Shown here piece after piece: positions 8,493-17,001 of a DNA stretch of 64,000 nt; the stretch's first letter is position 1; the number at the start of each line of letters is the position of its first letter. Position numbers and translations under genes: made by a program. Below the pieces are notes generated by a model. The model was not told the origin of the DNA. It did no database searches and saw only the letters and a list, made by a program, of their open reading frames with translations. The DNA comes from DATJLY01 sp963773665 (lineage in GTDB: Bacteria > Pseudomonadota > Alphaproteobacteria > ATCC43930 > CGMCC-115725), in the NCBI GenBank assembly GCA_963773665.1, contig CAVZBZ010000003.1, positions 372,001-436,000 of the forward strand, written 5' to 3'.

Positions 8493-9092
8493 TCAGCCCC
8501 GCCGCCGCAAATAGATGCGCGCCGCGATGACGGCGATGACGAGGGCCGCCAGCGTGAACAGCACATATTCGATGCCGGCCAGATGCGAGATGAAGGCGAA
8601 GACGCGCCGGCCGAGCCAGTAGGAAAGAAGCCCCCACCACGCCACCCACAGCGCCGCGCCGATGGCGTTGAACAGGAGGAACCGGCCCCAGCTCATCTCG
8701 AGCGTTCCGGCGGCGATGCCGGAAAGCTGGCGCAGCAGCACGACGAAGCGCGCGCCGACGATCACGGCATCGCCATAGCGCGCGAAGAACGCTTCCACCT
8801 CGGCGAGTTTTTCCCGGGTGATGCCGATCCGGCTGCCGTAATGCACGATCAGCCAATGGCCGCCATAGCGCCCGATCGCGTAGCCCACGATGTTGCCGAT
8901 CGTGGCGGCGGCCCAGGCGAGCACGAGCAGGAGCTTGATGTCGAGCGTCCCTTGCGATGCCAGCACGGCGGCGCCGATCAGCATCGTCTCGCCCGGCAGC
9001 GGCAGCCCGAAATGCTCGAGCACAAGCCCGGTCGCGACGGCCGCGATGCCGTATTCGTGGACGAAGTGCTCGATGCCGCCGTGCAGGTCCAT
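8493..9092 (-). CDS. DedA-family membrane protein
   Basis: A 199-residue inner-membrane protein of the DedA/SNARE-associated family, linked to lipid-carrier flipping and envelope homeostasis. It shows LEHFGLPLPGETMLIGAAV near the N-terminus, the GYAIGRYGG motif, and the FARYGDAVIVGARFVVLLRQ segment with conserved Arg residues. Hydrophobic stretches follow, and it ends in a basic tail. The ATG at 9092 gives the usual family length; earlier in-frame codons would add a long basic extension. It stands alone between two plus-strand genes. Confidence 0.88.
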   Translation of the reverse strand: MDLHGGIEHFVHEYGIAAVATGLVLEHFGLPLPGETMLIGAAVLASQGTLDIKLLLVLAWAAATIGNIVGYAIGRYGGHWLIVHYGSRIGITREKLAEVEAFFARYGDAVIVGARFVVLLRQLSGIAAGTLEMSWGRFLLFNAIGAALWVAWWGLLSYWLGRRVFAFISHLAGIEYVLFTLAALVIAVIAARIYLRRRG

Positions 9093-9202
9093 GGCGCTCT
9101 TTGCCCGACCGTCGCGGCGCCGTCCAGCCCCTCGGCAGCGGCGCGCTTTTGCCACACCCGCGCCTCATTGCGCCGCGGCTCGCAAGTTCCCATGGTAGAA
9201 GA

Positions 9203-10435
9203 ATGAGCGACGTTGCGATCGTCGGCGGCGGCATCGCCGGGCTTGCCCTCGCCCTCAACCTGAAGCGGCGCGGCATCGCCGCCCGCGTCTATGAGGCCGC
9301 GCCCGAGATCAAAGAGCTGGGCGTCGGCATCACGCTCCTGCCGCATGCCATGCGCGAGCTGACGACGCTCGGCCTCGAAAGCGACATTCGCGCGGCCGCG
9401 CTCGAAACGCGCGAGAGCTGTTTTTTCAACCGCCACGGCCAGCTCATCTACAAGGAGCCGCGCGGCCGCTTCGGCGGCAACCCTTATCCCGAGATGAGCA
9501 TTCATCGCGGCCGCCTCCATCTCGTGCTCTATCGCGCGGCGCTCCTGGAGCTGGGCGACGACCGCGTCCTCACCGGCCGCACTTGCGTCGCGGTCGAGCA
9601 GGCGGACGGCCACGTCGTGCTTCATCTGAAGGAGACATCGACCGGCGCGACGCTTCCGCCCGTCACCGCCGCAGTCGCGGTCGCGTGCGACGGCGTCAAT
9701 TCGGCGGTGCGCCGAAAATTCTATCCGGACGAGCAACTGGCGTTCGCCGGCATCAATACCTGGCGCGGCATCACGCGGAGGAAGCCCATTCTCACCGGGC
9801 GCAGCTACATGCGCATCGGCTCCATTCGCACCGGCAAGCTCGTCGTCTATCCGATCATCGACGACGTCGACGGCGCGGGCAACCAGCTCATCAACTGGAT
9901 GGCCGAGATCGAGACGAAGACGGCCGAGCGCAACGATTGGAACAAGCCCGGCCGGCTCGAGGATTTCCTGCCCTATTACCGGGACTGGAAATTCGACTGG
10001 CTCGACGTGCCGGAGATGATGGCGCAGGCCGATCTCGTGCTCGAATATCCGATGGTCGACAAGGACCCGGTCGCGCGCTGGACGTTCGGCCGCGTCACCT
10101 TCGCCGGCGACGCGGCGCATCCGATGTATCCGCGCGGCTCGACCGGTGCGGCCCAGGCGCTCGTCGATGTGCGCACGCTCGCCGATTGCCTGGCGCGCGA
10201 AGCCGATGCCGCGGCGGCGCTCAAGGCTTACGAATCTTTGCGGCTCGGCCCCACGAGCCTCGTCGTGCGCACCAACCGCGAGCACCCGCCCGACTTCATC
10301 TGCATCAAGGTGGACGAGCTGACCGGCGGCAAGCCGTTCACCGACCTCGACGCGCTCATCAGCCAGGACGAGCTGCGCGCCATGTCCGAGGCGTACAAGC
10401 GCATCGCCGGCTATTCGGCCGCGGATTTGGAATAG
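9203..10435 (+). CDS. FAD-dependent monooxygenase (PHBH fold)
   Basis: A 410-residue flavoprotein hydroxylase. It has the N-terminal dinucleotide-binding motif VAIVGGGIAGLALALNL, the middle VACDGVNSAVRR (DG motif of the para-hydroxybenzoate hydroxylase class), and the FAD-ribityl motif FGRVTFAGDAAHPMYPRGSTG. The closest layouts are flavin-dependent oxidoreductases related to methylphenazine-carboxylate monooxygenase, but the substrate is unknown. No partner genes are seen. The stop is followed by a GC-rich inverted repeat (10439-10475) and then the SOS operon. Confidence 0.85.
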   Translation: MSDVAIVGGGIAGLALALNLKRRGIAARVYEAAPEIKELGVGITLLPHAMRELTTLGLESDIRAAALETRESCFFNRHGQLIYKEPRGRFGGNPYPEMSIHRGRLHLVLYRAALLELGDDRVLTGRTCVAVEQADGHVVLHLKETSTGATLPPVTAAVAVACDGVNSAVRRKFYPDEQLAFAGINTWRGITRRKPILTGRSYMRIGSIRTGKLVVYPIIDDVDGAGNQLINWMAEIETKTAERNDWNKPGRLEDFLPYYRDWKFDWLDVPEMMAQADLVLEYPMVDKDPVARWTFGRVTFAGDAAHPMYPRGSTGAAQALVDVRTLADCLAREADAAAALKAYESLRLGPTSLVVRTNREHPPDFICIKVDELTGGKPFTDLDALISQDELRAMSEAYKRIAGYSAADLE

Positions 10436-10482
10436 AGCGGCCGGACCCCGAAAAGGGGCCCCTTGACTCCCGGCCCAAATAA

Positions 10483-10497
10483 GAACAAAAAGAGAAC
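10483..10497 (+). promoter_or_regulatory. LexA box in front of imuA
   Basis: GAAC-N7-GAAC, the reverse complement of the alphaproteobacterial LexA site GTTC-N7-GTTC, lies 15 bases before the imuA start. A TTGACT at 10463-10468 could be the -35 element, putting the box over the -10 region. This fits repression of imuA-imuB-dnaE2 until RecA triggers LexA cleavage. Confidence 0.85.
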
Positions 10498-10512
10498 TAG
10501 TGGAGGCTCGGG

Positions 10513-11268
10513 ATGTCCGACTTCAACAAAGCGGACCTCGGCGCATTGCGGCAGAAGCTCGCGCTCATCGAGCGCGGCGGGCGGGGGGAGACCCCCGCGC
10601 TGCCGTTCGGCGTCGCGGCGATCGACCGGCTGCTGCCCGGCGGCGGGCTCGCGCGGGGCGCGCTGCACGAGGTGCTGGGCCATGGCGCCGCTGCCGAAGA
10701 GGCGGCCGAGGGAGCGGGGTTTCTGGCCGGGATTCTCGCCCGGCTCGAGCCGTCGCGCCCGGTGCTGTGGTGCCTGCGGCGCGGCGATCTCCACGCGCCG
10801 GGCCTCGCGCGCCACGGGCTCGCGCCGGAACGGCTCATCCTCGCCTCTGTGCAGAACGAAGCCAATTTGCTCTTTGCCTTTGAGGAAGGCCTCAAATGCC
10901 GCGACCTTGCCGCCGTGGTCGGCGAGCTCGACGCCGTGCCGCTCGCCGCGAGCCGCCGCTTGCAGCTTGCCGCCGAATCGTCCGGCATCGCCGCCTTCGC
11001 CTTGCGCCGGCCGCGCCGGGCGCTCGCCGTCGGCGACGAGGCGCAGCCGACCGCCGCGGTGACGCGCTGGCGCATCGCACCCGCGCCGTCGCGCGCCGAT
11101 GCCGCGCCGGGTCTCGGCCGAAGGTTGTGGCTTGCCGAGCTGCTGCGCTGCCGCGGCGGGGTGCCGGGGCGATGGCTTGTGGAGGCGTGCGATGAGACGG
11201 GTCATGTCCATCTGGCTCCGGCGCTGGCCGATCGACCGGCGGCGGAAGGGCGGCGCGCCTTCGGCTAG
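10513..11268 (+). CDS. imuA: ImuA, mutasome accessory protein
   Basis: A 251-residue RecA-like (SulA-related) protein of the ImuA family, which works with ImuB and DnaE2 in damage-induced mutagenesis. Visible are LPFGVAAIDRLLPGGGLARG (RecA-type N-terminal segment), RPVLWCLRRGDLHAPGLA and the mid-protein SRRLQLAAESSGIAAFALR. The usual P-loop lysine is absent, as in the family. The gene follows a LexA box by 15 bases and overlaps imuB by 77 bases, so the cassette is one SOS-controlled transcript. Confidence 0.92.
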   Translation: MSDFNKADLGALRQKLALIERGGRGETPALPFGVAAIDRLLPGGGLARGALHEVLGHGAAAEEAAEGAGFLAGILARLEPSRPVLWCLRRGDLHAPGLARHGLAPERLILASVQNEANLLFAFEEGLKCRDLAAVVGELDAVPLAASRRLQLAAESSGIAAFALRRPRRALAVGDEAQPTAAVTRWRIAPAPSRADAAPGLGRRLWLAELLRCRGGVPGRWLVEACDETGHVHLAPALADRPAAEGRRAFG

Positions 11269-12685
11269 GCGGCCCTTCGCGCTCGCCGCCTCGGTCGGCA
11301 ACCAGCGCCTGGTCACCGCCGTCGATTCCGCAGCAGAAATAGAGGGGATCGCGCCCGGCATGGCGCTGGCCGACGCCCGCGCCATCCATCCCGAGCTTGC
11401 CGTCGCCGAGGCCGATCCGGCGGGCGACGCCGCCGCGCTCGGGCGCATCGCGCTGTGGTGCGGGCGCTGGAGCCCATGGACGGCGCCCGCGCCGCCCGAC
11501 GGGGTGGCACTCGACGTGACCGGCTGCGCCCATTTGCAGGGCGGCGAGGAAGGGCTTCTGGCGGAAGCGGTCGAGCGGCTCGGCCGCCTCGGCATCGCCG
11601 CCTCCGCCGCCATCGCCGATTCTGCCGGCGCCGCCTGGGCTCTCGCGCGCTTTGGCGGCGCGCGCACCGGTTTGGTGCCGCCGGGCGGCGCGCGCGCGGC
11701 GCTCGCAGCGCTCCCCGTGGCGTCGCTCAGGCTCGAGCCCGAGACGGTCGCGGCGCTGACGCGGCTTGGCCTCCGCCATGTCGGCGATCTCTATCCCATG
11801 CCGCGCCCGGCGCTGGTGCTGCGCTTCGGCGAGGCCTTGGCGCTCCGCCTCGACCAGGCGCTGGGCGCGCGCGCGGAGCCGCTCTCGCCTGTGCCGCCGC
11901 CGCCGCTGCTCTGGACGCGCCGGCGCTTTGCCGAGCCGATCGCCACGCCTGACGACATTCGCGCCGCGACCTCGCTGCTGCTCGACACGCTGTGCCGCCG
12001 GCTTGCCGAGGAAGGCGCCGGCGCGCGGCGTCTCGCGCTCACGCTCTACCGCGTCGATGGCGGCGCGTCCGTCGTCGAGATCGGCACGGCGCGGGCCTCG
12101 CGCGAGCCGCGCCATCTTTTGCGCCTGTTCGACGAGCGGCTCGGCGCGATCGATCCCGGTCTCGGCGTCGAGGACATGATGCTCGCCGCGACGCTGGCCG
12201 AGCCACAAGGCGCGGTGCAGCTGTCGCTCGACCGTAGCGCCAAGGAGGGCGATGCCCTTCCGGCGCTGATCGACCGTCTTGCGGCGCGGCTCGGGGCCCA
12301 TGCGGTGCGCCGGCCGCTCCTCGTCGAAAGCCATTGGCCCGAGCGCGCGGTGCGCCTCGTCCCGCCACTCGATCCCGCTGAGAACGCATCCCATCCGAAA
12401 CGCCCGCGCCCGGTGCGCTTCCTGCCGGAGCCGGAGCCGGTCGAGGCGGTGGCGCCGGTGCCCGACGATCCGCCGCTCCTGTTCCGCTGGCGCAAAATCA
12501 TGCATCGCGTGCGCCGCGCCGAGGGGCCCGAGCGGATCGCCGGCGAATGGTGGCGCGGCACGAGCGAGCTGCGCGATTACTACCGCGTCGAGGACGAGGA
12601 GGGCCGCCGCTTCTGGCTCTATCGCGCGGGGCTTTATCGCGCCGACCGGCCGGCGCGCTGGTATCTGCACGGGGTGTTCGCGTGA
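11192..12685 (+). CDS. imuB: ImuB, Y-family polymerase-like protein
   Basis: A 497-residue protein of the Y-family polymerase fold that lacks the usual catalytic acids and acts as an adaptor between the beta clamp, ImuA and DnaE2. The start MRRVMSIWLRRWPIDR is the family N-terminus. The ATG at 11192 has GGAGG seven bases upstream and lies inside imuA. The middle part with LPVASLRLEPETVAALTRLG is the finger/HhH region, and the C-terminus WWRGTSELRDYYRVEDEEG is conserved in ImuB. The stop overlaps the dnaE2 GTG start (GTGA). Confidence 0.93.
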   Translation: MRRVMSIWLRRWPIDRRRKGGAPSARRPFALAASVGNQRLVTAVDSAAEIEGIAPGMALADARAIHPELAVAEADPAGDAAALGRIALWCGRWSPWTAPAPPDGVALDVTGCAHLQGGEEGLLAEAVERLGRLGIAASAAIADSAGAAWALARFGGARTGLVPPGGARAALAALPVASLRLEPETVAALTRLGLRHVGDLYPMPRPALVLRFGEALALRLDQALGARAEPLSPVPPPPLLWTRRRFAEPIATPDDIRAATSLLLDTLCRRLAEEGAGARRLALTLYRVDGGASVVEIGTARASREPRHLLRLFDERLGAIDPGLGVEDMMLAATLAEPQGAVQLSLDRSAKEGDALPALIDRLAARLGAHAVRRPLLVESHWPERAVRLVPPLDPAENASHPKRPRPVRFLPEPEPVEAVAPVPDDPPLLFRWRKIMHRVRRAEGPERIAGEWWRGTSELRDYYRVEDEEGRRFWLYRAGLYRADRPARWYLHGVFA

Positions 12686-15600
12686 GCCACTACGCCGAGC
12701 TCGAGGTCATGAGCAATTTCTCCTTCCTGCGCGGCGCCTCCCACCCCGAGGAGCTGGTCGAGGAAGCGAAGGCATTGGGCCTCGGCGCCGTCGCCATCGC
12801 CGACCGCAACTCGCTGGCCGGCGCGGTGCGCGCCTTCCGCGCCGCGCGCGAGCTCGGCATGCGCCTTGTCGTCGGCTGCCGCCTCGTGCTCGAGGACGGC
12901 GCGAGCCTCCTGTGCTTTCCCACCGACCGCGCCGCCTATGGCAGGCTGTGCCGCCTCCTGACGCTCGGCAAGCGCCGCGCCGGGAAGGGCGCGTGCCGCC
13001 TCGCGTACGACGATGTTTTGGCGCACGGCGAGGGCCAGATTTTCGTGGCCTTGCCGCCCGACGACGCGGACGCCGTCTTCGAGCAATGGCTCCGCCGCCT
13101 CGCCGCGGATTTTCCGGGCGCCGCCTATCTTGCCGCGCGCCACCTCTATCGCGGCGACGATCTTGCGCGCATCGATCGCCTCGCACGGCTCGCCGAGCAC
13201 GCGGGAGTGCCGCTCGTCGCGACCAACGACGTGCTCTATCACCGGCCGGAGCGGCGCAAGCTGCAGGACGTCGTCACCTGCATCCGCGAGGGCTGCACGC
13301 TGGCGCAGGCGGGTTTTCGCCTGGCCTGCAATGCCGAGCGGCACCTGAAGCCGCCCGAGGAGATGGCGCGGCTCTTCCGCTCCTGTCCCGAGGCGGTGGC
13401 GCGCACCATGGAGATCGTCGCGCGCTGCCGCTTCAGCCTCGACGAGCTGCGCTACGAATATCCCGACGAGGCGCAGGACGGGCTTTCGCCGCACCAGCGG
13501 CTCGTGCGCCTCACATGGGAGGGCGCGGCCGAGCGCTATCCCGAAGGCGTTCCCGAAAAAGTGCGCCAGCAGCTCGCGCACGAGCTCGAACTCGTGCACA
13601 AACTCAGCTACGCGCCTTATTTCCTCACCGTCCACGACATCGTGCGCGAGGCGCGGAAGCGCGGCATCCTGTGCCAGGGGCGCGGCTCGGCGGCCAATTC
13701 CGCGGTGTGCTATTGCCTCGGCATCACCTCGGTCGATCCCGCGCGCCTCGATCTCCTGTTCGAGCGCTTCATCAGCGCCGAGCGCAACGAGCCGCCCGAC
13801 ATCGACGTCGATTTCGAGCACGAGCGGCGCGAGGAGGTGATCCAGTACATCTACGGGAAATATGGCCGCGACCGCGCCGCGCTTGCCGCCACCGTGATCT
13901 GCTACCGCTCGAAAAGCGCGATCCGCGAGGTCGGCAAGGTGCTGGGCCTGTCGGAGGACGTGACGGCCGCGCTCGCCGGCACGGTGTGGGGCTGGGGCAC
14001 GGACGGCATCGCCGAGCGCCACGTGCGCGAGATGGGCATGGATCCGGCCGAGCCGACCTTGCGCACGGCGCTCGATCTCGCGCACGAGCTTCTGGGCTTC
14101 CCGCGCCATCTGTCGCAGCACGTCGGCGGCTTCGTCATCACGCGCGGGCCCTTGGAAGAAGTGGTGCCGATCGAGAACGCGGCGATGGCGGACCGCACCG
14201 TCATCGAATGGGACAAGGACGATCTCGACGAGCTCGGCATGCTCAAGATCGACGTGCTGGCGCTCGGCATGCTGACCTGCATCCGCCGCGCCTTCGACCT
14301 GATCGCCCGCCACAAGGACGAGCATTGGACGCTCGCCACCGTGCCGGCCGAGCTGCCCGAGGTGTACGACATGCTGTGCCACGCCGATTCAGTGGGCGTG
14401 TTCCAGGTCGAGAGCCGGGCGCAGATGACCATGCTGCCGCGCTTGAAGCCGCGCCGCTTCTACGATCTCGTCATCGAGGTGGCGATCGTGCGGCCGGGCC
14501 CCATTCAGGGCGACATGGTCCACCCCTATCTCCGCCGCCGCTCGGGCGAGGAGAAGGTAAGCTTCCCCTCGGCCGCGCTCGCAGAAGTGCTCGGCAAGAC
14601 CTTGGGCGTGCCGCTCTTCCAGGAGCAGGCGATGCGCATCGCCATCGTCGCCGCGGGATTCTCGCCGGCCGAGGCCGATCGGCTGCGCCGCGCCATGGCC
14701 ACGTTCCGCCACAGCGGCGAGATCCACCGTTTCCGCCGGCTCTTCATCGACGGCATGGTGCAGAACGGCTACGAACCGGGCTTCGCCGAGCGCTGCTTTC
14801 AGCAGATCGAGGGTTTCGGCGAATACGGCTTTCCGGAATCGCATGCCGCGAGCTTCGCGCTTCTCGTCTATGTCTCGGCGTGGCTCAAACGCTTCCATCC
14901 GGAAGCGTTCGCGGCCGCGCTCCTCAACAGCCAGCCGATGGGATTTTACGCCCCGGCGCAGATCGTGCGCGACGCGCAGGAGCACGGCGTCGAAATCCGC
15001 CCCGTCGATGTGAATTGCAGCGATTGGGACTGCACGATCGAGGCGGGCGCTCTCCGCCTCGGCCTGCGCCAGGTGAAGGGTTTCGCCGAGGCCGATGCGG
15101 CGCGCCTCGTCGCGGCGCGCCAGAAACCCTACCGCACGCCCGGCGACATCGTGCGGCGCACCGGCCTCAGGCGCGGCGCGCTCGAGCGGCTGGCCGCGGC
15201 GGATGCGTTCCGCTCGTTGGGTCTCGACCGGCGCCAGGCGCTCTGGGCGGTGCAGGGATTGGACGACGATGCGCTGCCGCTGTTCGCGCAGCTCGAGGAC
15301 GACGGCGCGCCCGAGGCGTCATTGCCGGCGATGGGATTGGGCGAGCATGTCGCGGCCGACTATGTGACGGTGGGATTGTCGCTGAAGCGCCATCCGATGG
15401 CGCTGCTGCGCCAGACCTTCGACCGCGCGCGCATCGCGCCCGCCGCGCGGCTCAAAGAGCTGCCCAACAGCCGCCGCGTGAAGGTCGCGGGCCTCGTCCT
15501 CGTGCGCCAGCGCCCGTCGAGCGCCTCCGGCGTCATCTTCATGACGCTCGAGGACGAAAGCGGCGTCGCCAATCTCGTGGTCTGGCCAACAGTGTTCGAG

Positions 15601-15771
15601 CGTTTTCGCCGCGCCGTCATGGCCGGCCGTCTCGTCGAATGCGAGGGGAGATTGCAGCGCGAGGGCGAGGTGATCCACGTCATCGCCGAGCGCCTTGCCG
15701 ACCGCTCGGAGCTTTTGGGCCGCCTCGCGCACGGCGCCGAGATTCCCGTCGCGAGCCGCAATTTCCACTGA
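12682..15771 (+). CDS. dnaE2: Error-prone DNA polymerase DnaE2
   Basis: A 1029-residue C-family polymerase. It has an N-terminal PHP domain (YAELEVMSNFSFLRGASHP, AVAIADRNSLAG), the polymerase core with PPDIDVDFEHERREEVIQY, the HLSQHVGGFVI and ESRAQMTMLPRLKPR motifs, and a C-terminal OB-fold (KVAGLVLVRQRPSSASG, FMTLEDESG). The GTG at 12682 overlaps the imuB stop and gives the family N-terminus. As part of the LexA-controlled cassette it carries out translesion synthesis with ImuA and ImuB. The frame is intact throughout. Confidence 0.96.
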   Translation: MSHYAELEVMSNFSFLRGASHPEELVEEAKALGLGAVAIADRNSLAGAVRAFRAARELGMRLVVGCRLVLEDGASLLCFPTDRAAYGRLCRLLTLGKRRAGKGACRLAYDDVLAHGEGQIFVALPPDDADAVFEQWLRRLAADFPGAAYLAARHLYRGDDLARIDRLARLAEHAGVPLVATNDVLYHRPERRKLQDVVTCIREGCTLAQAGFRLACNAERHLKPPEEMARLFRSCPEAVARTMEIVARCRFSLDELRYEYPDEAQDGLSPHQRLVRLTWEGAAERYPEGVPEKVRQQLAHELELVHKLSYAPYFLTVHDIVREARKRGILCQGRGSAANSAVCYCLGITSVDPARLDLLFERFISAERNEPPDIDVDFEHERREEVIQYIYGKYGRDRAALAATVICYRSKSAIREVGKVLGLSEDVTAALAGTVWGWGTDGIAERHVREMGMDPAEPTLRTALDLAHELLGFPRHLSQHVGGFVITRGPLEEVVPIENAAMADRTVIEWDKDDLDELGMLKIDVLALGMLTCIRRAFDLIARHKDEHWTLATVPAELPEVYDMLCHADSVGVFQVESRAQMTMLPRLKPRRFYDLVIEVAIVRPGPIQGDMVHPYLRRRSGEEKVSFPSAALAEVLGKTLGVPLFQEQAMRIAIVAAGFSPAEADRLRRAMATFRHSGEIHRFRRLFIDGMVQNGYEPGFAERCFQQIEGFGEYGFPESHAASFALLVYVSAWLKRFHPEAFAAALLNSQPMGFYAPAQIVRDAQEHGVEIRPVDVNCSDWDCTIEAGALRLGLRQVKGFAEADAARLVAARQKPYRTPGDIVRRTGLRRGALERLAAADAFRSLGLDRRQALWAVQGLDDDALPLFAQLEDDGAPEASLPAMGLGEHVAADYVTVGLSLKRHPMALLRQTFDRARIAPAARLKELPNSRRVKVAGLVLVRQRPSSASGVIFMTLEDESGVANLVVWPTVFERFRRAVMAGRLVECEGRLQREGEVIHVIAERLADRSELLGRLAHGAEIPVASRNFH

Positions 15772-15772
15772 G

Positions 15773-16162
15773 TCACCGCACGCCAAGCGAAGCGGCGAGT
15801 TTTTTGTAGAGCGGCTTGGGATGCGCCGCCTTTGGCGGCATCAGGCCCCGCTCGCGGGCGGCCTCTGCCAGTTTTTCGAGCACCCCGTGCCGCGCCGCTT
15901 CCGGAATCTTCGCCTTCCGCCCGCGATATGTCCCGAGCATCGCCTCGATCGCGAGCGGCAGGCGCCGCGCATCGACGCTGCCGTCGGCGTGGCGATAGGG
16001 CAGCTTCCACGTCGCAGGGCTCGCCGGATCGCCGACATAGGCGAAGGACGACGCGGGCAGATGGTATTTCGCATCGCGCGGCGCATCGGCCGCCGCTTGC
16101 GGCGCAAGCCACGCGACGAGAACGAGCGCCGCGCTCAGCGCTTGGCGAGATCGGCGAGCCAT
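15773..16162 (-). CDS. Small secreted protein, unknown function
   Basis: A 129-residue protein with an N-terminal signal peptide (basic MARRSRQ, hydrophobic ALSAALVLVAWLA, cleavage after AAADA). The mature part has FAYVGDPASPATWKLPYRH and RRLPLAIEAMLGTYRGRKA, then a helical tail. This resembles a short domain (DUF6582-like) found in phage and plasmid proteins, where a FAY...LP...A..R pattern recurs; the link is tentative. Its start overlaps the end of the hydrolase gene by 28 bases, so both belong to one transcript. It is convergent with dnaE2, one base apart. Confidence 0.6.
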   Translation of the reverse strand: MARRSRQALSAALVLVAWLAPQAAADAPRDAKYHLPASSFAYVGDPASPATWKLPYRHADGSVDARRLPLAIEAMLGTYRGRKAKIPEAARHGVLEKLAEAARERGLMPPKAAHPKPLYKKLAASLGVR

Positions 16163-16980
16163 GCGAGCACGGCATCGCTGCCGGCGTCAGGCGTCGTCAG
16201 GTGATTGGCCGCGACCGCAACGAAGCGGTTCAGCGGATTGGCGGGTGCCAAGCGGAAGAATTGGTTTTCCGCGTCGCGCTGCGTCGGATCCTGGTTGCCG
16301 GCGATCCACAGGAGCGGCGCTTGCAGCTTTGCCACGCTATCGGCGATCACGGCGCCGGTCGCGGGATCGAAAAAGCTCAGATAGATGCGCGGCGTCGTGT
16401 TGACCGCCATGGGATAGGAGCCCTGCGCACCGGTATTCACATCGACGAAACTATCGCTGACATCGCCCTTGCCCGACGCCACGAACTGCCGCGCCCGCGC
16501 GACCGCCTCGGCGATTGCGGGGCGGCTCATCTTGGCGCGCGCGTCGTCGGCGGGCCCGATGCCGATGACACCGAGCAATCCGGCGTGCGCTGCGCCATAG
16601 GCGATGGCGGCGTTGCCGCCGAGGCTCAATCCCCCGACCACGATGGCGGTGGCGCCGTCTTTCCTGAGCGCGGCGATCGCCGCGTCGATCTCGGCAAGGC
16701 AATCCTCGCGGGTCTTGTCGAAGCCGCGCCGGCGCGACCAGCACATTTCCGGCGCCGCGACCAGATATCCCGCGCCTTTCAGCGCCGCCACGAGCCCCGC
16801 GCCGTTCCCCGGCGCGCCGTTCCCGCTGACGCCCATCGGCAGGCCGAGCTTCCCGTGCAGCAGGACGACGCCGATTTTCTGATCCGCCCGCGCCCCCGCG
16901 GCGGCGATCGTCAGCACGAGCGCCAGGCCAACGCTCCACAGCGCCCGCGCCGCACCTCGATTCCAGCTTGCGCTCCTCAT
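16135..16980 (-). CDS. Secreted alpha/beta hydrolase, dienelactone-hydrolase-like
   Basis: A 281-residue exported protein: signal peptide MRSASWNRGAARALWSVG followed by a hydrophobic core and AGARA. The mature part shows IGVVLLHGKLG (oxyanion hole), the nucleophile elbow VVGGLSLGGNAAIAYG, and IAGNQDPTQRDAENQFF with a candidate acid; His occurs in AANHLTTPD. This is the dienelactone-hydrolase type of fold. The substrate is unknown. It diverges from putA with only 21 bases between the two ATGs. Confidence 0.78.
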   Translation of the reverse strand: MRSASWNRGAARALWSVGLALVLTIAAAGARADQKIGVVLLHGKLGLPMGVSGNGAPGNGAGLVAALKGAGYLVAAPEMCWSRRRGFDKTREDCLAEIDAAIAALRKDGATAIVVGGLSLGGNAAIAYGAAHAGLLGVIGIGPADDARAKMSRPAIAEAVARARQFVASGKGDVSDSFVDVNTGAQGSYPMAVNTTPRIYLSFFDPATGAVIADSVAKLQAPLLWIAGNQDPTQRDAENQFFRLAPANPLNRFVAVAANHLTTPDAGSDAVLAWLADLAKR

Positions 16981-17001
16981 GGCGACATCATAGCAAACCG
17001 C

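Noticed and set aside
10439..10475. Rho-independent terminator after the FAD monooxygenase
   Set aside because: There is a GC-rich inverted repeat (GGCCGG...CCGGCC with an inner CCCC/GGGG), but no T run follows and the -35 of imuA lies inside it.
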